From NCBI GenBank assembly GCA_002255925.1, contig NKIH01000002.1:124001-188000 (forward strand): a stretch of 64,000 bases of DNA, read 5' to 3'. The position numbers and the translations under genes were made by a program. The notes under the pieces were generated by a model. It was not told where the DNA came from. It was given only the letters and a program-made list of their open reading frames with translations, and made no database searches. This DNA comes from Burkholderiales bacterium PBB6 (GTDB taxonomy: Bacteria; Pseudomonadota; Gammaproteobacteria; Burkholderiales; Burkholderiaceae_C). How positions within the stretch are numbered: the stretch's first letter is position 1; each line of letters opens with the position of its first letter. Positions 25,485 to 33,932 of this stretch are shown in pieces.

Positions 25485-27571
25485 ACGGCTTCAACAAACA
25501 ACTCCAGGCCCTGTTCGGCGACAACGCCGTGCTCCTGAAGGCGCTGATGGCGCCACTGTTCATCGTCATGGTGCTGGCGATGATGGTGCTGCCGTTGCCG
25601 GCCTTCGCGCTGGACGTGCTGTTCACCTTCAACATCGCGATGTCGCTGATGGTGATGCTGGTGGCGGCCAACATGATCAAGCCGCTGGACTTCGCGGCCT
25701 TCCCGACCGTGCTGCTGGTGACCACGCTGCTGCGCCTGTCGCTGAACGTGGCCTCGACCCGCGTGGTGCTGATGGAAGGCCATACCGGCGCAGGCGCGGC
25801 CGGCAAGGTGATCGAAGCCTTCGGCCACTTCTTGATCGGCGGCAACTTCGCGGTCGGCTTGATCGTTTTCGCGATTCTGGTGGTCATCAACTTCATCGTG
25901 GTGACCAAGGGTGCCGAGCGTATCGCTGAAGTTGGTGCGCGCTTCACCTTGGACGCCATGCCAGGCAAGCAGATGGCGATCGACGCCGACCTGAACGCCG
26001 GCCTGATCAACGAAGAGCAGGCCAAGAAGCGCCGCGCCGAAGTGGGCGAAGAAGCCGACTTCTTCGGCTCCATGGACGGTGCCTCGAAGTTCGTGCGCGG
26101 TGACGCGGTGGCCGGCATGCTGATCCTGGTGATCAACATCGTCGGCGGCTTCATCATCGGCGTGGCCCAGCACGGCCTGAGCGTGAATGAAGCGGCGAAT
26201 GCTTACATCCTGCTGGCGGTGGGTGATGCGCTGGTCGCGCAGATTCCAGGCCTGCTGATCTCGGTGGCCGCGGCCATGGTGGTGTCGCGCGTGGGCAGCG
26301 AGACCGACGTGGGCAGCCAGATCCGCAGCCAGATGTTCAGCTCGCCGCGCTCGCTCGGCCTGACCGGCGGCATCATCTGCCTGCTGGGCTTGATTCCGGG
26401 CATGCCGAATGTGGTGTTTTTGCTGATGGGCGGCCTGATCGGCTATTACGCCTGGTGGCTGGCCCGCAAGAACAAGGCCGCTGCCGCCGCCCCCGCGCTG
26501 CCGAAAGACACCGGCGCACCGCAGCCCAATGCCGAAGCCAGCTGGGACGACCTGCAGCCGGTGGACACCCTGGGCATGGAAGTGGGCTACCGCCTGATTG
26601 CGCTGGTCGACAAGGCCCGCCAGGGCGACCTGCTCGGCCGCATCAAGGGCGTGCGCAAGAAGTTCGCTCAAGACGTCGGCTTCCTGCCGCCTTCAGTCCA
26701 CATCCGCGACAACCTCGACCTGAAGCCCAGCATGTACCGCGTCACGCTGCGCGGCGCCGTGATCGGCGAGGGCGAGGCTTATCCAGGCATGTTCATGGCC
26801 ATCAACCCGGGCGGCGGCGTGCCGCAACTGCCCGGCACCCGCACCATCGACCCGGCATTTGGCTTGCCGGCGGTGTGGATCGAAGAACGCCACAAGGAGC
26901 AGGCCCAAATGGCCGGATTTACGGTGGTTGATTGCTCGACTGTCGTGGCCACGCACCTTTCACACTTGATGCAGGTGAATGCCGCCAAGTTGCTGGGCAG
27001 AACCGAAGCCCAGGCCCTGGTTGAGCATGTGACCAAACTGGCCCCGAAGTTGATAGAAGACGTGGTTCCCAAAATGGTTGGCATCGCAACGCTGCAAAAA
27101 GTCCTTCAGCTCCTGCTGGAAGAAGGCGTGCACATCCGTGACTTCCGCTCCATCGTGGAGTGCCTGGCCGAGCATGCCGCCGTGGTGACCGACCCGGCCG
27201 AGCTGGCCCGCCGCATCCGCATCCACCTGGCCCCGGCCATCGTGCAGCAGATCTACGGCCCGGTGAAGGAGCTCGACGTGATCGCCCTGGAGCCCGACCT
27301 GGAACGCCTGGTCAACAACGCCCTGAATTCGCCCCATGGCGCCGTGCTGGACCCGGGTGTGGCTGACACCCTGACCCGCCAGGCCGCCGAAACCGCCAAC
27401 AAGCAGGAGAGCCTGGGCCACCCGGCCTGCCTGCTGGTGCCAGATGCGCTGCGTGCGCCGCTGGCCCGTCTGCTCAAGCGCGCAGCACCCCGCCTGAAGG
27501 TGCTGGCGCACAGCGAGATTCCTGAGACCCATTCGATCCGGATCGGCTCGATCATCGGAGGTGCAGCATGA
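25481..27571 (+). CDS. flhA: Flagellar export gate protein FlhA
   Basis: A 696-residue export gate protein with about eight N-terminal membrane helices and a large cytosolic domain that binds chaperone-substrate complexes. The FHIPEP-family signature is visible as LLRLSLNVASTRVVLMEGH. GGFIIGVAQHGLSVNEAANA and ILLAVGDALVAQIPGLLIS lie in the second half of the membrane domain. The C-terminal domain includes VDCSTVVATHLSHLMQ and RDFRSIVECLAEHAAV. It is coupled to flhB and flhF by 4-base overlaps. Confidence 0.97.
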   Translation: MNGFNKQLQALFGDNAVLLKALMAPLFIVMVLAMMVLPLPAFALDVLFTFNIAMSLMVMLVAANMIKPLDFAAFPTVLLVTTLLRLSLNVASTRVVLMEGHTGAGAAGKVIEAFGHFLIGGNFAVGLIVFAILVVINFIVVTKGAERIAEVGARFTLDAMPGKQMAIDADLNAGLINEEQAKKRRAEVGEEADFFGSMDGASKFVRGDAVAGMLILVINIVGGFIIGVAQHGLSVNEAANAYILLAVGDALVAQIPGLLISVAAAMVVSRVGSETDVGSQIRSQMFSSPRSLGLTGGIICLLGLIPGMPNVVFLLMGGLIGYYAWWLARKNKAAAAAPALPKDTGAPQPNAEASWDDLQPVDTLGMEVGYRLIALVDKARQGDLLGRIKGVRKKFAQDVGFLPPSVHIRDNLDLKPSMYRVTLRGAVIGEGEAYPGMFMAINPGGGVPQLPGTRTIDPAFGLPAVWIEERHKEQAQMAGFTVVDCSTVVATHLSHLMQVNAAKLLGRTEAQALVEHVTKLAPKLIEDVVPKMVGIATLQKVLQLLLEEGVHIRDFRSIVECLAEHAAVVTDPAELARRIRIHLAPAIVQQIYGPVKELDVIALEPDLERLVNNALNSPHGAVLDPGVADTLTRQAAETANKQESLGHPACLLVPDALRAPLARLLKRAAPRLKVLAHSEIPETHSIRIGSIIGGAA

Positions 27572-29184
27572 ACGTCAAACGATTCACCGCGCGGACGTCG
27601 CGTGAGGCCTTTGCCCTGGTTCGCCAGGCCTTTGGCGAAGATGCCGTCGTGCTCTCCACCCGACCATCGCCCGATGGCGTTGAAGTGCTGGCCATGGCGC
27701 CGGACAGTGTCGACCAGCTGGAGAAGGTTTCGGCTGGCCGCACCGCAGCGCCTGCACCGGCCCGTGCTGCCGCACCGCGCGCCGACAGCCTGGCCGCCCG
27801 GGTGGAACGCCAGACGCCCGAGCGCCCTGCGCCGGGCCGCCGCCTGGCTGATCGCCTGCCGGCCCCGACCAACGTGGAAGACGATGTGGAGCAGCTGGCG
27901 ATGAGCACGCTGTCCTTCCAGGACTATGTGCGTGAACGCATGCTGAAGCGCCGCCACGCCGCCCTGGGTGGCACGCCTGAGCAAGCCGCACCGGAAGCGG
28001 ATGCCTACGCCGAGCCGGCCCCGACGGCGTATGCCGAACCGGTGCTGGCACCGCAGTTCCAGCGCCCGGCGCCTGCTGCCCCCGCACCTGCCTTTGCACC
28101 TGCCCCCGCAGCGGCAGCCCGCGCCCCAGCCGCCATGCCGCAGCGCCGCGCCCCGGCCCGGCCGCTGAACGACATGGCCCCGGCCGACCTGCCGGTGCTC
28201 AGCGAAGCCGGCCTGGCTGCCAGCGGCCGTCGCGAACAGAACGACATGGTCAACGAGCTGCGCGCCATGAAGGGCCTGATCGAAGAGCGCTTCGGCGCCC
28301 TGGCCTTCATGGAAAAGCTGGGCCGTGAGCCTCGCCAGGCCCTGCTGGCCCAGAAGATGATGGACACCGGCTTCTCGCCCGGCCTGGTGCGCAAGCTGGT
28401 GGACGCACTGCCGGCCACCGCCGCCGACGAAGTGGCCTGGGCCACCACGGTGCTCGAGCGCAACGTGCTGACCGGTGAGCATGAAGCCGCGCTGGAAGAG
28501 CAGGGCGGCGTGTTTGCCCTGATCGGCTCGACCGGCGTGGGCAAGACCACCACCACCGCCAAGCTGGCGGCCGCCTTCGCCACCGCGCACGGCGCTGCCA
28601 ACCTCGGCCTGATCACCCTGGACGCTTACCGGGTCGGTGCCCACGAACAGCTGCGCGCCTATGGCCGCATCCTGGGCGTGCCGGTGCACACCGCCCACGA
28701 CAAGACCTCGCTGGAAGACCTGCTGGAGCTGCTGTCGGCCAAGAAGATGGTGCTCATCGACACCGCCGGCATGGCCCAGCGCGACAGCCGCACCCGCGAG
28801 CTGCTCGACATGCTCTCGCACCGCTCCATCCAGCGCCTGCTGGTGGTGGATGCCGCAGCCCAGGGCGAAACCATTGACGACGTGGTCACCGCCTGGCGCG
28901 CCGCGCAGTGCAAGGGCGTGATCCTGTCGAAGATCGACGAAGCCGTGAAGCTGGCTCCGGCGCTCGACGCCGTGATCCGTCACCGCCTGAAGGTGCTGGG
29001 CGTGGCCAACGGCCAGCGCGTGCCGGAAGACTGGCACCGCCTGTCATCGAACGCGCTGATGCACCGCGCCATGCGCGGCGGCGGCAGCGCCACCTGGCGC
29101 ATGGAAGCGGGTGATGTGCAGCTGGTCTTCTCGGCCATGCACCAGCGCCCCACCGTGCCTGGCAGCGGCAACCTGCACATCTGA
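27568..29184 (+). CDS. flhF: Flagellar SRP-type GTPase FlhF
   Basis: A 538-residue GTPase that marks the site and number of (usually polar) flagella. It starts MNVKRFTARTSREAFALVRQ, the standard FlhF N-terminus. An Ala/Pro-rich linker fills about 55-215, followed by the N domain and the G domain. G1 is GSTGVGKT (320-327); VLIDTAGM and ILSKIDEA are further nucleotide-site motifs. The linker is long, so the protein exceeds the typical 400-450 residues. Its presence favours a polar flagellum. It is coupled to flhA. Confidence 0.96.
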   Translation: MNVKRFTARTSREAFALVRQAFGEDAVVLSTRPSPDGVEVLAMAPDSVDQLEKVSAGRTAAPAPARAAAPRADSLAARVERQTPERPAPGRRLADRLPAPTNVEDDVEQLAMSTLSFQDYVRERMLKRRHAALGGTPEQAAPEADAYAEPAPTAYAEPVLAPQFQRPAPAAPAPAFAPAPAAAARAPAAMPQRRAPARPLNDMAPADLPVLSEAGLAASGRREQNDMVNELRAMKGLIEERFGALAFMEKLGREPRQALLAQKMMDTGFSPGLVRKLVDALPATAADEVAWATTVLERNVLTGEHEAALEEQGGVFALIGSTGVGKTTTTAKLAAAFATAHGAANLGLITLDAYRVGAHEQLRAYGRILGVPVHTAHDKTSLEDLLELLSAKKMVLIDTAGMAQRDSRTRELLDMLSHRSIQRLLVVDAAAQGETIDDVVTAWRAAQCKGVILSKIDEAVKLAPALDAVIRHRLKVLGVANGQRVPEDWHRLSSNALMHRAMRGGGSATWRMEAGDVQLVFSAMHQRPTVPGSGNLHI

Positions 29185-29189
29185 TCACC

Positions 29190-29972
29190 ATGGCGGCCTT
29201 TTCAAACGCTCTCCACGCCACCGATCAGGCGGACGGCCTGCGACGCCTCTTTGGCGGCAGCAGCCAGCGCCTGGTGCCGGTGGTGCACAACCCGCATGTC
29301 GTGTGTTCCGGCGTGCTGATGGAACGCCTGAGCCTGGCCATGGCCGAGCTCGGTGCCCGCATCCTGGTGGTGGACGCGGCTGACAACGCGCCCGTTGCCC
29401 ACGAACTGGTCGACATCGACCTGCCGGCCTGCATCGAACGCCTGGACGACCATGTGGCTTACCTCGCCGCCCGCGGTTTGCCGCGTCGGCATGTGGACAT
29501 GCGCGGCTCCAGCGAGGCCTGGCTGGCCGCGGTGGAGCAGGCGGCGCCCTGGGCCGACGTCATCGTGCTGCATGCCGGCGCGCGTGACCTGGCACGCATG
29601 TGCGGCCCGCGTGAAATCAGCCCGATTCTGCTGGCCACCGTGGAGTCGCCCAGCTTGACCGATGCCTACGCGTCGATGAAGCTGCTGTCGCAGCGTCTGG
29701 GGCTGCGAGTTTTTGATTTGCTGGTGGGCATGCAGGCCCGTCCGCGCCGCGCTGCGGCGGTAGGCGAGCGGCTGGCCACCTGTGCCGACAACTTTCTGGG
29801 CGCCGTGCTGCGTGCCTGCGTACCGGTGGACCGCACCGAGCCGCTGAACCAGCCGGCCTCTGAACCCTTGAGCCGCCTGGCCGCCCAACAGATGTTGGGC
29901 CTGGCCGGAGCGGGAGAACTTGCGCTGCTGCCGGACGCCTCGATGCGCCCGCAAGCGGTTGCACATTACTGA
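29190..29972 (+). CDS. flhG: FlhG/FleN-like protein lacking the P-loop
   Basis: A 260-residue MinD-family-like protein in the flhF-flhG-fliA position. Conserved parts are LSLAMAELGARILVVDAAD (Walker B-like strand) and ATVESPSLTDAYASMKLLSQ, which matches the P.SLTDAYA block of FlhG. However, where KGGxGKT should stand the protein reads NPHVVCSGVLMERLS, with no Gly-Lys-Thr. ATP binding in the usual way is therefore unlikely. It may still control FlhF or flagellar number as a pseudo-ATPase (inference). It begins 5 bases after flhF and ends 20 bases before fliA. Confidence 0.75.
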   Translation: MAAFSNALHATDQADGLRRLFGGSSQRLVPVVHNPHVVCSGVLMERLSLAMAELGARILVVDAADNAPVAHELVDIDLPACIERLDDHVAYLAARGLPRRHVDMRGSSEAWLAAVEQAAPWADVIVLHAGARDLARMCGPREISPILLATVESPSLTDAYASMKLLSQRLGLRVFDLLVGMQARPRRAAAVGERLATCADNFLGAVLRACVPVDRTEPLNQPASEPLSRLAAQQMLGLAGAGELALLPDASMRPQAVAHY

Positions 29973-29992
29973 AGCCTTGCCGGGAGACCCAG

Positions 29993-30706
29993 ATGTATAC
30001 CGCCACAGGAAGACTCGACAACAGCGCCCTGCTCAAGCAGTACAGCCCGCTGGTTCGCCGACTGGCCCACCAGATGATTGCCAAGCTGCCGGCCAACGTC
30101 GAGATCGACGACCTCATCCAGGTGGGCATGATCGGCCTCAACGATGCGCTTGGCCGCTTCGATCTGGGCCAGGGCGTGCAGTTCGAGACCTTCGCCACCC
30201 AGCGCATCCGCGGCGCCATGCTCGACGAGCTGCGCGGCAGTGACTGGATGAGCCGAGGCAACCGCCGCCAGCAACGTGAAATCGAAGGCGCGGTGCACAA
30301 GCTGGAGCAGCGCCTGGGCCGTCCGCCGCAGGAAAGCGAGATCGCCGGCGAGCTGGGCATTTCGCTAGGCGACTACCAGGACATCCTGACCAAGGTGCGT
30401 GGCACGCAGCTGGTCTACCTGGAAGACATGACCGGCGATGACGGCAGCGACGATTTTCTCGATCGGCACGTGGCCAGCGAAGAAGCCAATCCGCTGTCGC
30501 TGCTGCAGGACCACCGCATGCGCGAGGCGCTGGTCGAGGCCATCAAGCACCTGCCCGAGCGTGAGCAGTACGTGATGAGCATGTACTACGAGCACGACAT
30601 GAACCTGAAGGAAATTGCCGCCGTGCTGGGCGTGACCGAATCGCGGGTGTGCCAGCTGCACAGCCAGTCGATTGCCCGCCTGCGCTCGAAGTTGCGCAGC
30701 TGGTGA
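29993..30706 (+). CDS. fliA: Flagellar sigma factor FliA (sigma-28)
   Basis: A 237-residue RNA polymerase sigma factor for late flagellar genes. Region 2 reads YSPLVRRLAHQMIAKLPANV, DDLIQVGMIGLNDAL and GVQFETFATQRIRGAMLDEL. Region 3 has LGRPPQESEIAGELGI. Region 4 has LPEREQYVMSMYYEHDMNLK followed by the helix-turn-helix EIAAVLGVTESRVCQLHSQS. Its likely targets here are the TCAAGTT/CCGATA promoters of fliC1, fliC2, fliD, fliS and flgM. FlgM (33462-33758) should inhibit it. A terminator follows. Confidence 0.97.
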   Translation: MYTATGRLDNSALLKQYSPLVRRLAHQMIAKLPANVEIDDLIQVGMIGLNDALGRFDLGQGVQFETFATQRIRGAMLDELRGSDWMSRGNRRQQREIEGAVHKLEQRLGRPPQESEIAGELGISLGDYQDILTKVRGTQLVYLEDMTGDDGSDDFLDRHVASEEANPLSLLQDHRMREALVEAIKHLPEREQYVMSMYYEHDMNLKEIAAVLGVTESRVCQLHSQSIARLRSKLRSW

Positions 30707-30732
30707 GACGCGCCGCTTGCGGTTGAAAAGAG

Positions 30733-30759
30733 GGCGCCCTGGAGGCGCCTTTTTGTTTT
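30733..30759 (+). terminator. Terminator after fliA
   Basis: GGCGCC-CTGGA-GGCGCC followed by TTTTTGTTTT. It ends the flhBAF-flhG-fliA transcript. Confidence 0.85.
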
Positions 30760-30813
30760 GGCTTGCCCGTTCGATGAGCTCATCGGCTGATGCCGGTTGA
30801 GCTTTACCAACCC

Positions 30814-30843
30814 CCTTCACTGCACTGTCACGAGGTGTAAATA
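30814..30843 (+). promoter_or_regulatory. Candidate PhoB box and -10 of the PAP2 phosphatase gene
   Basis: CCTTCAC-TGCA-CTGTCAC (30814-30831) gives two Pho half sites 11 bases apart, about 10/14 matches to the consensus. TAAATA (30838-30843) follows as a possible -10, 6 bases later, somewhat closer than in classical Pho promoters. Confidence 0.4.
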
Positions 30844-30908
30844 GCATCCGCTGCTTTTCCGGGTCAGCCCCTTTGGCCGGCCCGCCTGAAGCCAGCCTGG
30901 ATGCCCTC

Positions 30909-32891
30909 GTGATCAAGTTTTTTGCCCTCCGCCTGACCCCGCTCGCACTGGCGATGTCCCTCGTTGCCTGTGGTGGCTCTGGTGACAGCAGCCTGTCGAA
31001 CCCGCCCGTGGGCCTGGGCCGTGAAGACACCGCCCCGGTGCCCGATGAAACCAAGGTGCTGCCCTATGTGGACCACGCCTACACCAACCAGCGCGGCATG
31101 GCGCAGTACGCCACGCTGAGCACCAATGCGGGCGTTCGCGTGGTGTCTGGTTTCCTTGATCTGTGGACCCCCAGCTCCTTGATCGTCGATGCCGGGCAGA
31201 CCGCGCCTGCCACGGGCAACTTCCCGGCGGTGACGGCCTCAACCTGGAGCGGCATGCCCGGTGACGCCACCGACGGCAAGAAGGTGAACGCTGCTGTGCT
31301 GGACGCCAACATCCAGTACGTGGTGAACCTCACCGCCAACCGCACGGCCGAGCAGGCCACGGCAGCCTATCTTGATGACCGCCGCCAGAAGGGCTACAGC
31401 GTCACCGACGGCCTCGGCCCCTTGACCGATGCCTGGCGCACGGTGGCCCGCCAGACCACCACCATCACCGGCGTGCCGGCCGATGCCACCACCAAGCTCT
31501 ACAACGATGGCGGCAACAACATCGGCGTGGGCGTGGCCGGCGGCAACACCGAATTCGGCACCGTGGTCGACTTCGTGAACAGCCCGCCCAACGGCTCGAC
31601 CGAGCCCGCCAAGCGCTTCTTCAAGTACGCCCGCCCATGGCGCTGGAGCACCAGCGTGAGCGTGGTGCCGAGCCTGGTGCCCGCCAAGAGCAGCACGCCC
31701 GCCACCGACGGCGGCTTCATCAGCGGCCACTCGGCCGAGGCGGTGCGCAGCGGCCTGATGATGGCCTACGTGGTGCCTGAGCGTTATGCCGAACTGGTGG
31801 CTCGTTCGCTGGAGCTGGGCGAGAACCGCATCATGGCCGGCATGCACTCACCACTCGACGTGATCGGTGGCCGCATCCAGGCGCAAGCCGTGATTGCCGC
31901 AGCCCTGTACAACCAGGCCAACAAGCAGGTGCCCAACCCGGCCGGCGGCACGCTGGTGGTGGCTGACCAGCGCGACGCCGCCCGCACGCAGGCCCGCACG
32001 GCCCTGATGACGGCCGTGGGCGCGAAGGACGCGCTGGCGCTGCAAACCTTTGCCCAATCGGGCACCAGCAGCAACGACCGCTTTGCCGACCAGACCGCGA
32101 TGCGCGCAGCGGCTCTGCGTCGCCTGACCTTCGGCTTCAGTCCGATTGCCGCCACCGACAAGGCTGCGGTGGTGCCCAAGGCGGCGGAGCTGCTGCTGGA
32201 AACCCGCTTCCCGTACCTGAGCGCCACGCAGCGCCGGGTGGTGTTGAAGTCGACCGCGCTGCCCTCGGGCTACCCCGCGATGGACGACGCCGAAGGCTGG
32301 GGCCGCCTGAACCTGTTTGCCGCCGCACAAGGCTACGGCGCACTGCAAGGCGACGTGACGGTGCAGATGGACGCAGCCCAGGGCGGCTTCCACGCCCGCG
32401 ACACCTGGCGCAATGACCTGACCGGCGCGGGCCGACTGCTCAAGACCGGCTCCGGCGAGCTGCGCCTGGCGGGTGCGGCCAGCACCTTCACCGGCGGCAT
32501 CTGGCTGCAGGGCGGCACGCTGGCCGCCGACACCTCCACCGCACTGGGTGCCGGCGATGTCTACATCGAACAAGGCGCGCTGCAAGTGGCGGCCAGCCAG
32601 CCGGTGCAGGTCAGCGGCAACCTGACGCAACTGCCCACCGGCACGCTGCAGGTGGTGCTGGGCGCCAAGGGCCAGGGCAGCCTGAACGTGGCGGGCACCG
32701 CCCGCATCGAAGGCGACCTGCAGGTGAGCTTTGCTGCCGGCATGGCCCCGAAGGTGGGCGACGTGCTGCCGGTGTTGACCCACGGTGCGCGCTTCAGCAA
32801 CTTCCGCAGCATCACCGTCAGCGGCTACAAGGCCGTGGCGGTGTATTCGGACACGGGCGTGAGCTTGAAGATCACGGGGATTGGCGGCTGA
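30909..32891 (+). CDS. PAP2-family lipoprotein phosphatase with autotransporter-like C-terminus
   Basis: 660 residues from a GTG start that gives a lipoprotein signal (LRLTPLALAMSLVACGG, Cys21). The acid phosphatase/vanadium haloperoxidase motifs are all present: KRFFKYARP (K235 to P243, KX6RP), SGHS (272-275, with catalytic His274), and R307, H313, D317 in NRIMAGMHSPLDV. After about residue 480 the chain changes to a beta-strand repeat of the autotransporter-associated type (LLKTGSGELRLAGAASTFTG, then WLQGGTLAADTSTALG). No beta-barrel follows, so the tail is not a full autotransporter. An in-frame TTG at 30873 is possible but spoils the signal. It is single, flanked by terminators, and not a flagellar gene. 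Confidence 0.85.
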   Translation: MIKFFALRLTPLALAMSLVACGGSGDSSLSNPPVGLGREDTAPVPDETKVLPYVDHAYTNQRGMAQYATLSTNAGVRVVSGFLDLWTPSSLIVDAGQTAPATGNFPAVTASTWSGMPGDATDGKKVNAAVLDANIQYVVNLTANRTAEQATAAYLDDRRQKGYSVTDGLGPLTDAWRTVARQTTTITGVPADATTKLYNDGGNNIGVGVAGGNTEFGTVVDFVNSPPNGSTEPAKRFFKYARPWRWSTSVSVVPSLVPAKSSTPATDGGFISGHSAEAVRSGLMMAYVVPERYAELVARSLELGENRIMAGMHSPLDVIGGRIQAQAVIAAALYNQANKQVPNPAGGTLVVADQRDAARTQARTALMTAVGAKDALALQTFAQSGTSSNDRFADQTAMRAAALRRLTFGFSPIAATDKAAVVPKAAELLLETRFPYLSATQRRVVLKSTALPSGYPAMDDAEGWGRLNLFAAAQGYGALQGDVTVQMDAAQGGFHARDTWRNDLTGAGRLLKTGSGELRLAGAASTFTGGIWLQGGTLAADTSTALGAGDVYIEQGALQVAASQPVQVSGNLTQLPTGTLQVVLGAKGQGSLNVAGTARIEGDLQVSFAAGMAPKVGDVLPVLTHGARFSNFRSITVSGYKAVAVYSDTGVSLKITGIGG

Positions 32892-32910
32892 GCGATTCGC
32901 CCAGAAATGC

Positions 32911-32936
32911 AAAAAGCCCACTCGAGTGGGCTTTTT
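32911..32936. terminator. Bidirectional terminator between the PAP2 gene and flgN
   Basis: A 26-base perfect palindrome, five A, GCCCACTCGAGTGGGC, five T. It works on either strand for the two convergent genes. Confidence 0.9.
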
Positions 32937-32959
32937 GTTTGGGGAAATCAACCGCAGCC

Positions 32960-33370
32960 TCAGGCCTGCAGCACGCCACCTTGTGACGGCGGCCGATACG
33001 CCTGGCCCTGTGCGCCATACAGGCCCGGGCGGCCGGCTTGTGCGTCGGGCAGCAGCACGTCAATCGCACGGTCGAGCGCAGTGGTGGCGCGGGCTACGGC
33101 TTCGCGTTGGGCGGCCACCTGACCACCGGTCATCGCCAGTCGGCGACGCAGGGTCGGCGGCACGCCGCCGTGGCGGGCTGCGCTGCTGAAGCGGTCAACG
33201 GCGGCGGCGAGCGCGCGGTGCAGGTCAGACGCCGCCTGCTCGGTGGCGGCGGGGTCTTGTTGTTTCAGGGCGGTGCCCAGGGCTGCCAGGTGCAGCTCGA
33301 CCTGCCCGAGGCAGGTTTCGAGTTCGGCGGTTTCACGCACCGCCGCTTGTTCGGAGGACGAGCTCAACAT
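32960..33370 (-). CDS. flgN: Flagellar chaperone FlgN-like
   Basis: A 136-residue helical protein (LETCLGQVELHLAALGTALK, then AVARATTALDRAIDVLLPD), downstream of flgM as is usual for FlgN, the export chaperone of FlgK and FlgL. Family conservation is weak, so the call rests on size, helix content and the flgA-flgM-flgN order. No clear RBS is seen at the ATG. The last 20 residues are Gly/Gln-rich (YGAQGQAYRPPSQGG). Confidence 0.8.
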   Translation of the reverse strand: MLSSSSEQAAVRETAELETCLGQVELHLAALGTALKQQDPAATEQAASDLHRALAAAVDRFSSAARHGGVPPTLRRRLAMTGGQVAAQREAVARATTALDRAIDVLLPDAQAGRPGLYGAQGQAYRPPSQGGVLQA

Positions 33371-33461
33371 GATGGCTTGTTGCCGGCCGGCGCCGGCAAA
33401 GAGGCGAATTCAAACGTCAACGAGGATCACGGCCACCGAGTGGCCGCAGCAGGCCGTAATT

Positions 33462-33758
33462 TCAGCGGCGGCGCTGCAACAGCTCGTCGGCGTTGCTGAT
33501 CAGCTTGTCGGCGATCTTTTCCGGGTTGATCTTGAACTCGCCGTTGCGGATGGCCGCAGCGATGCGCTCGACCTTGGCCGCGTCGAAGCTGCCTTCGCCG
33601 GAAGCGCTGGTCAGCATGCTGGCGGTGGCCGACAGGGCAACCTTGGTGCCGTTCTCCGACGCTTCGGAGGCACCGGCTTTCTTGTCGGCAGTCTGGGCTT
33701 TGCGATCCGCGTTCAGCGTGGTCGCCAAGCTGGAAACGTCTGGTGAGCCGATTTTCAT
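33462..33758 (-). CDS. flgM: Anti-sigma-28 factor FlgM
   Basis: A 98-residue protein that holds FliA inactive until it is exported through the finished hook-basal body. It starts MKIGSPDVSSLATTLN. The sigma-binding C-terminal half has DAAKVERIAAAIRNGEFKIN and ends EKIADKLISNADELLQRRR, typical of the family. AGGAG lies 6 bases before the ATG. A sigma-28-type promoter 55 bases upstream (33813-33839) lets FliA drive its own inhibitor. flgN follows after 91 bases. Confidence 0.95.
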   Translation of the reverse strand: MKIGSPDVSSLATTLNADRKAQTADKKAGASEASENGTKVALSATASMLTSASGEGSFDAAKVERIAAAIRNGEFKINPEKIADKLISNADELLQRRR

Positions 33759-33812
33759 GATGATCTCCTGCGGGGCCTGAGGGCCTCAGAACTCCCGGTA
33801 CACATGATCGTA

Positions 33813-33839
33813 GTATCGGAGGGCCACGAAAGAACTTTA
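33813..33839 (-). promoter_or_regulatory. Sigma-28 promoter of flgM-flgN
   Basis: Minus-strand TAAAGTTC (33839-33832), 11 bases, TCCGATAC (33820-33813). This is the best overall match to TAAAGTTT-N11-GCCGATAA in the window. Confidence 0.75.
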
Positions 33840-33932
33840 ATGGTTTTCATCGTGGAGATGGCGGTCGTTTAGATGGGTGTTTGGTCTGTACTTCACCCTT
33901 TATGTCGGCCGTCTGGTGCCGACGCTTGAGGG

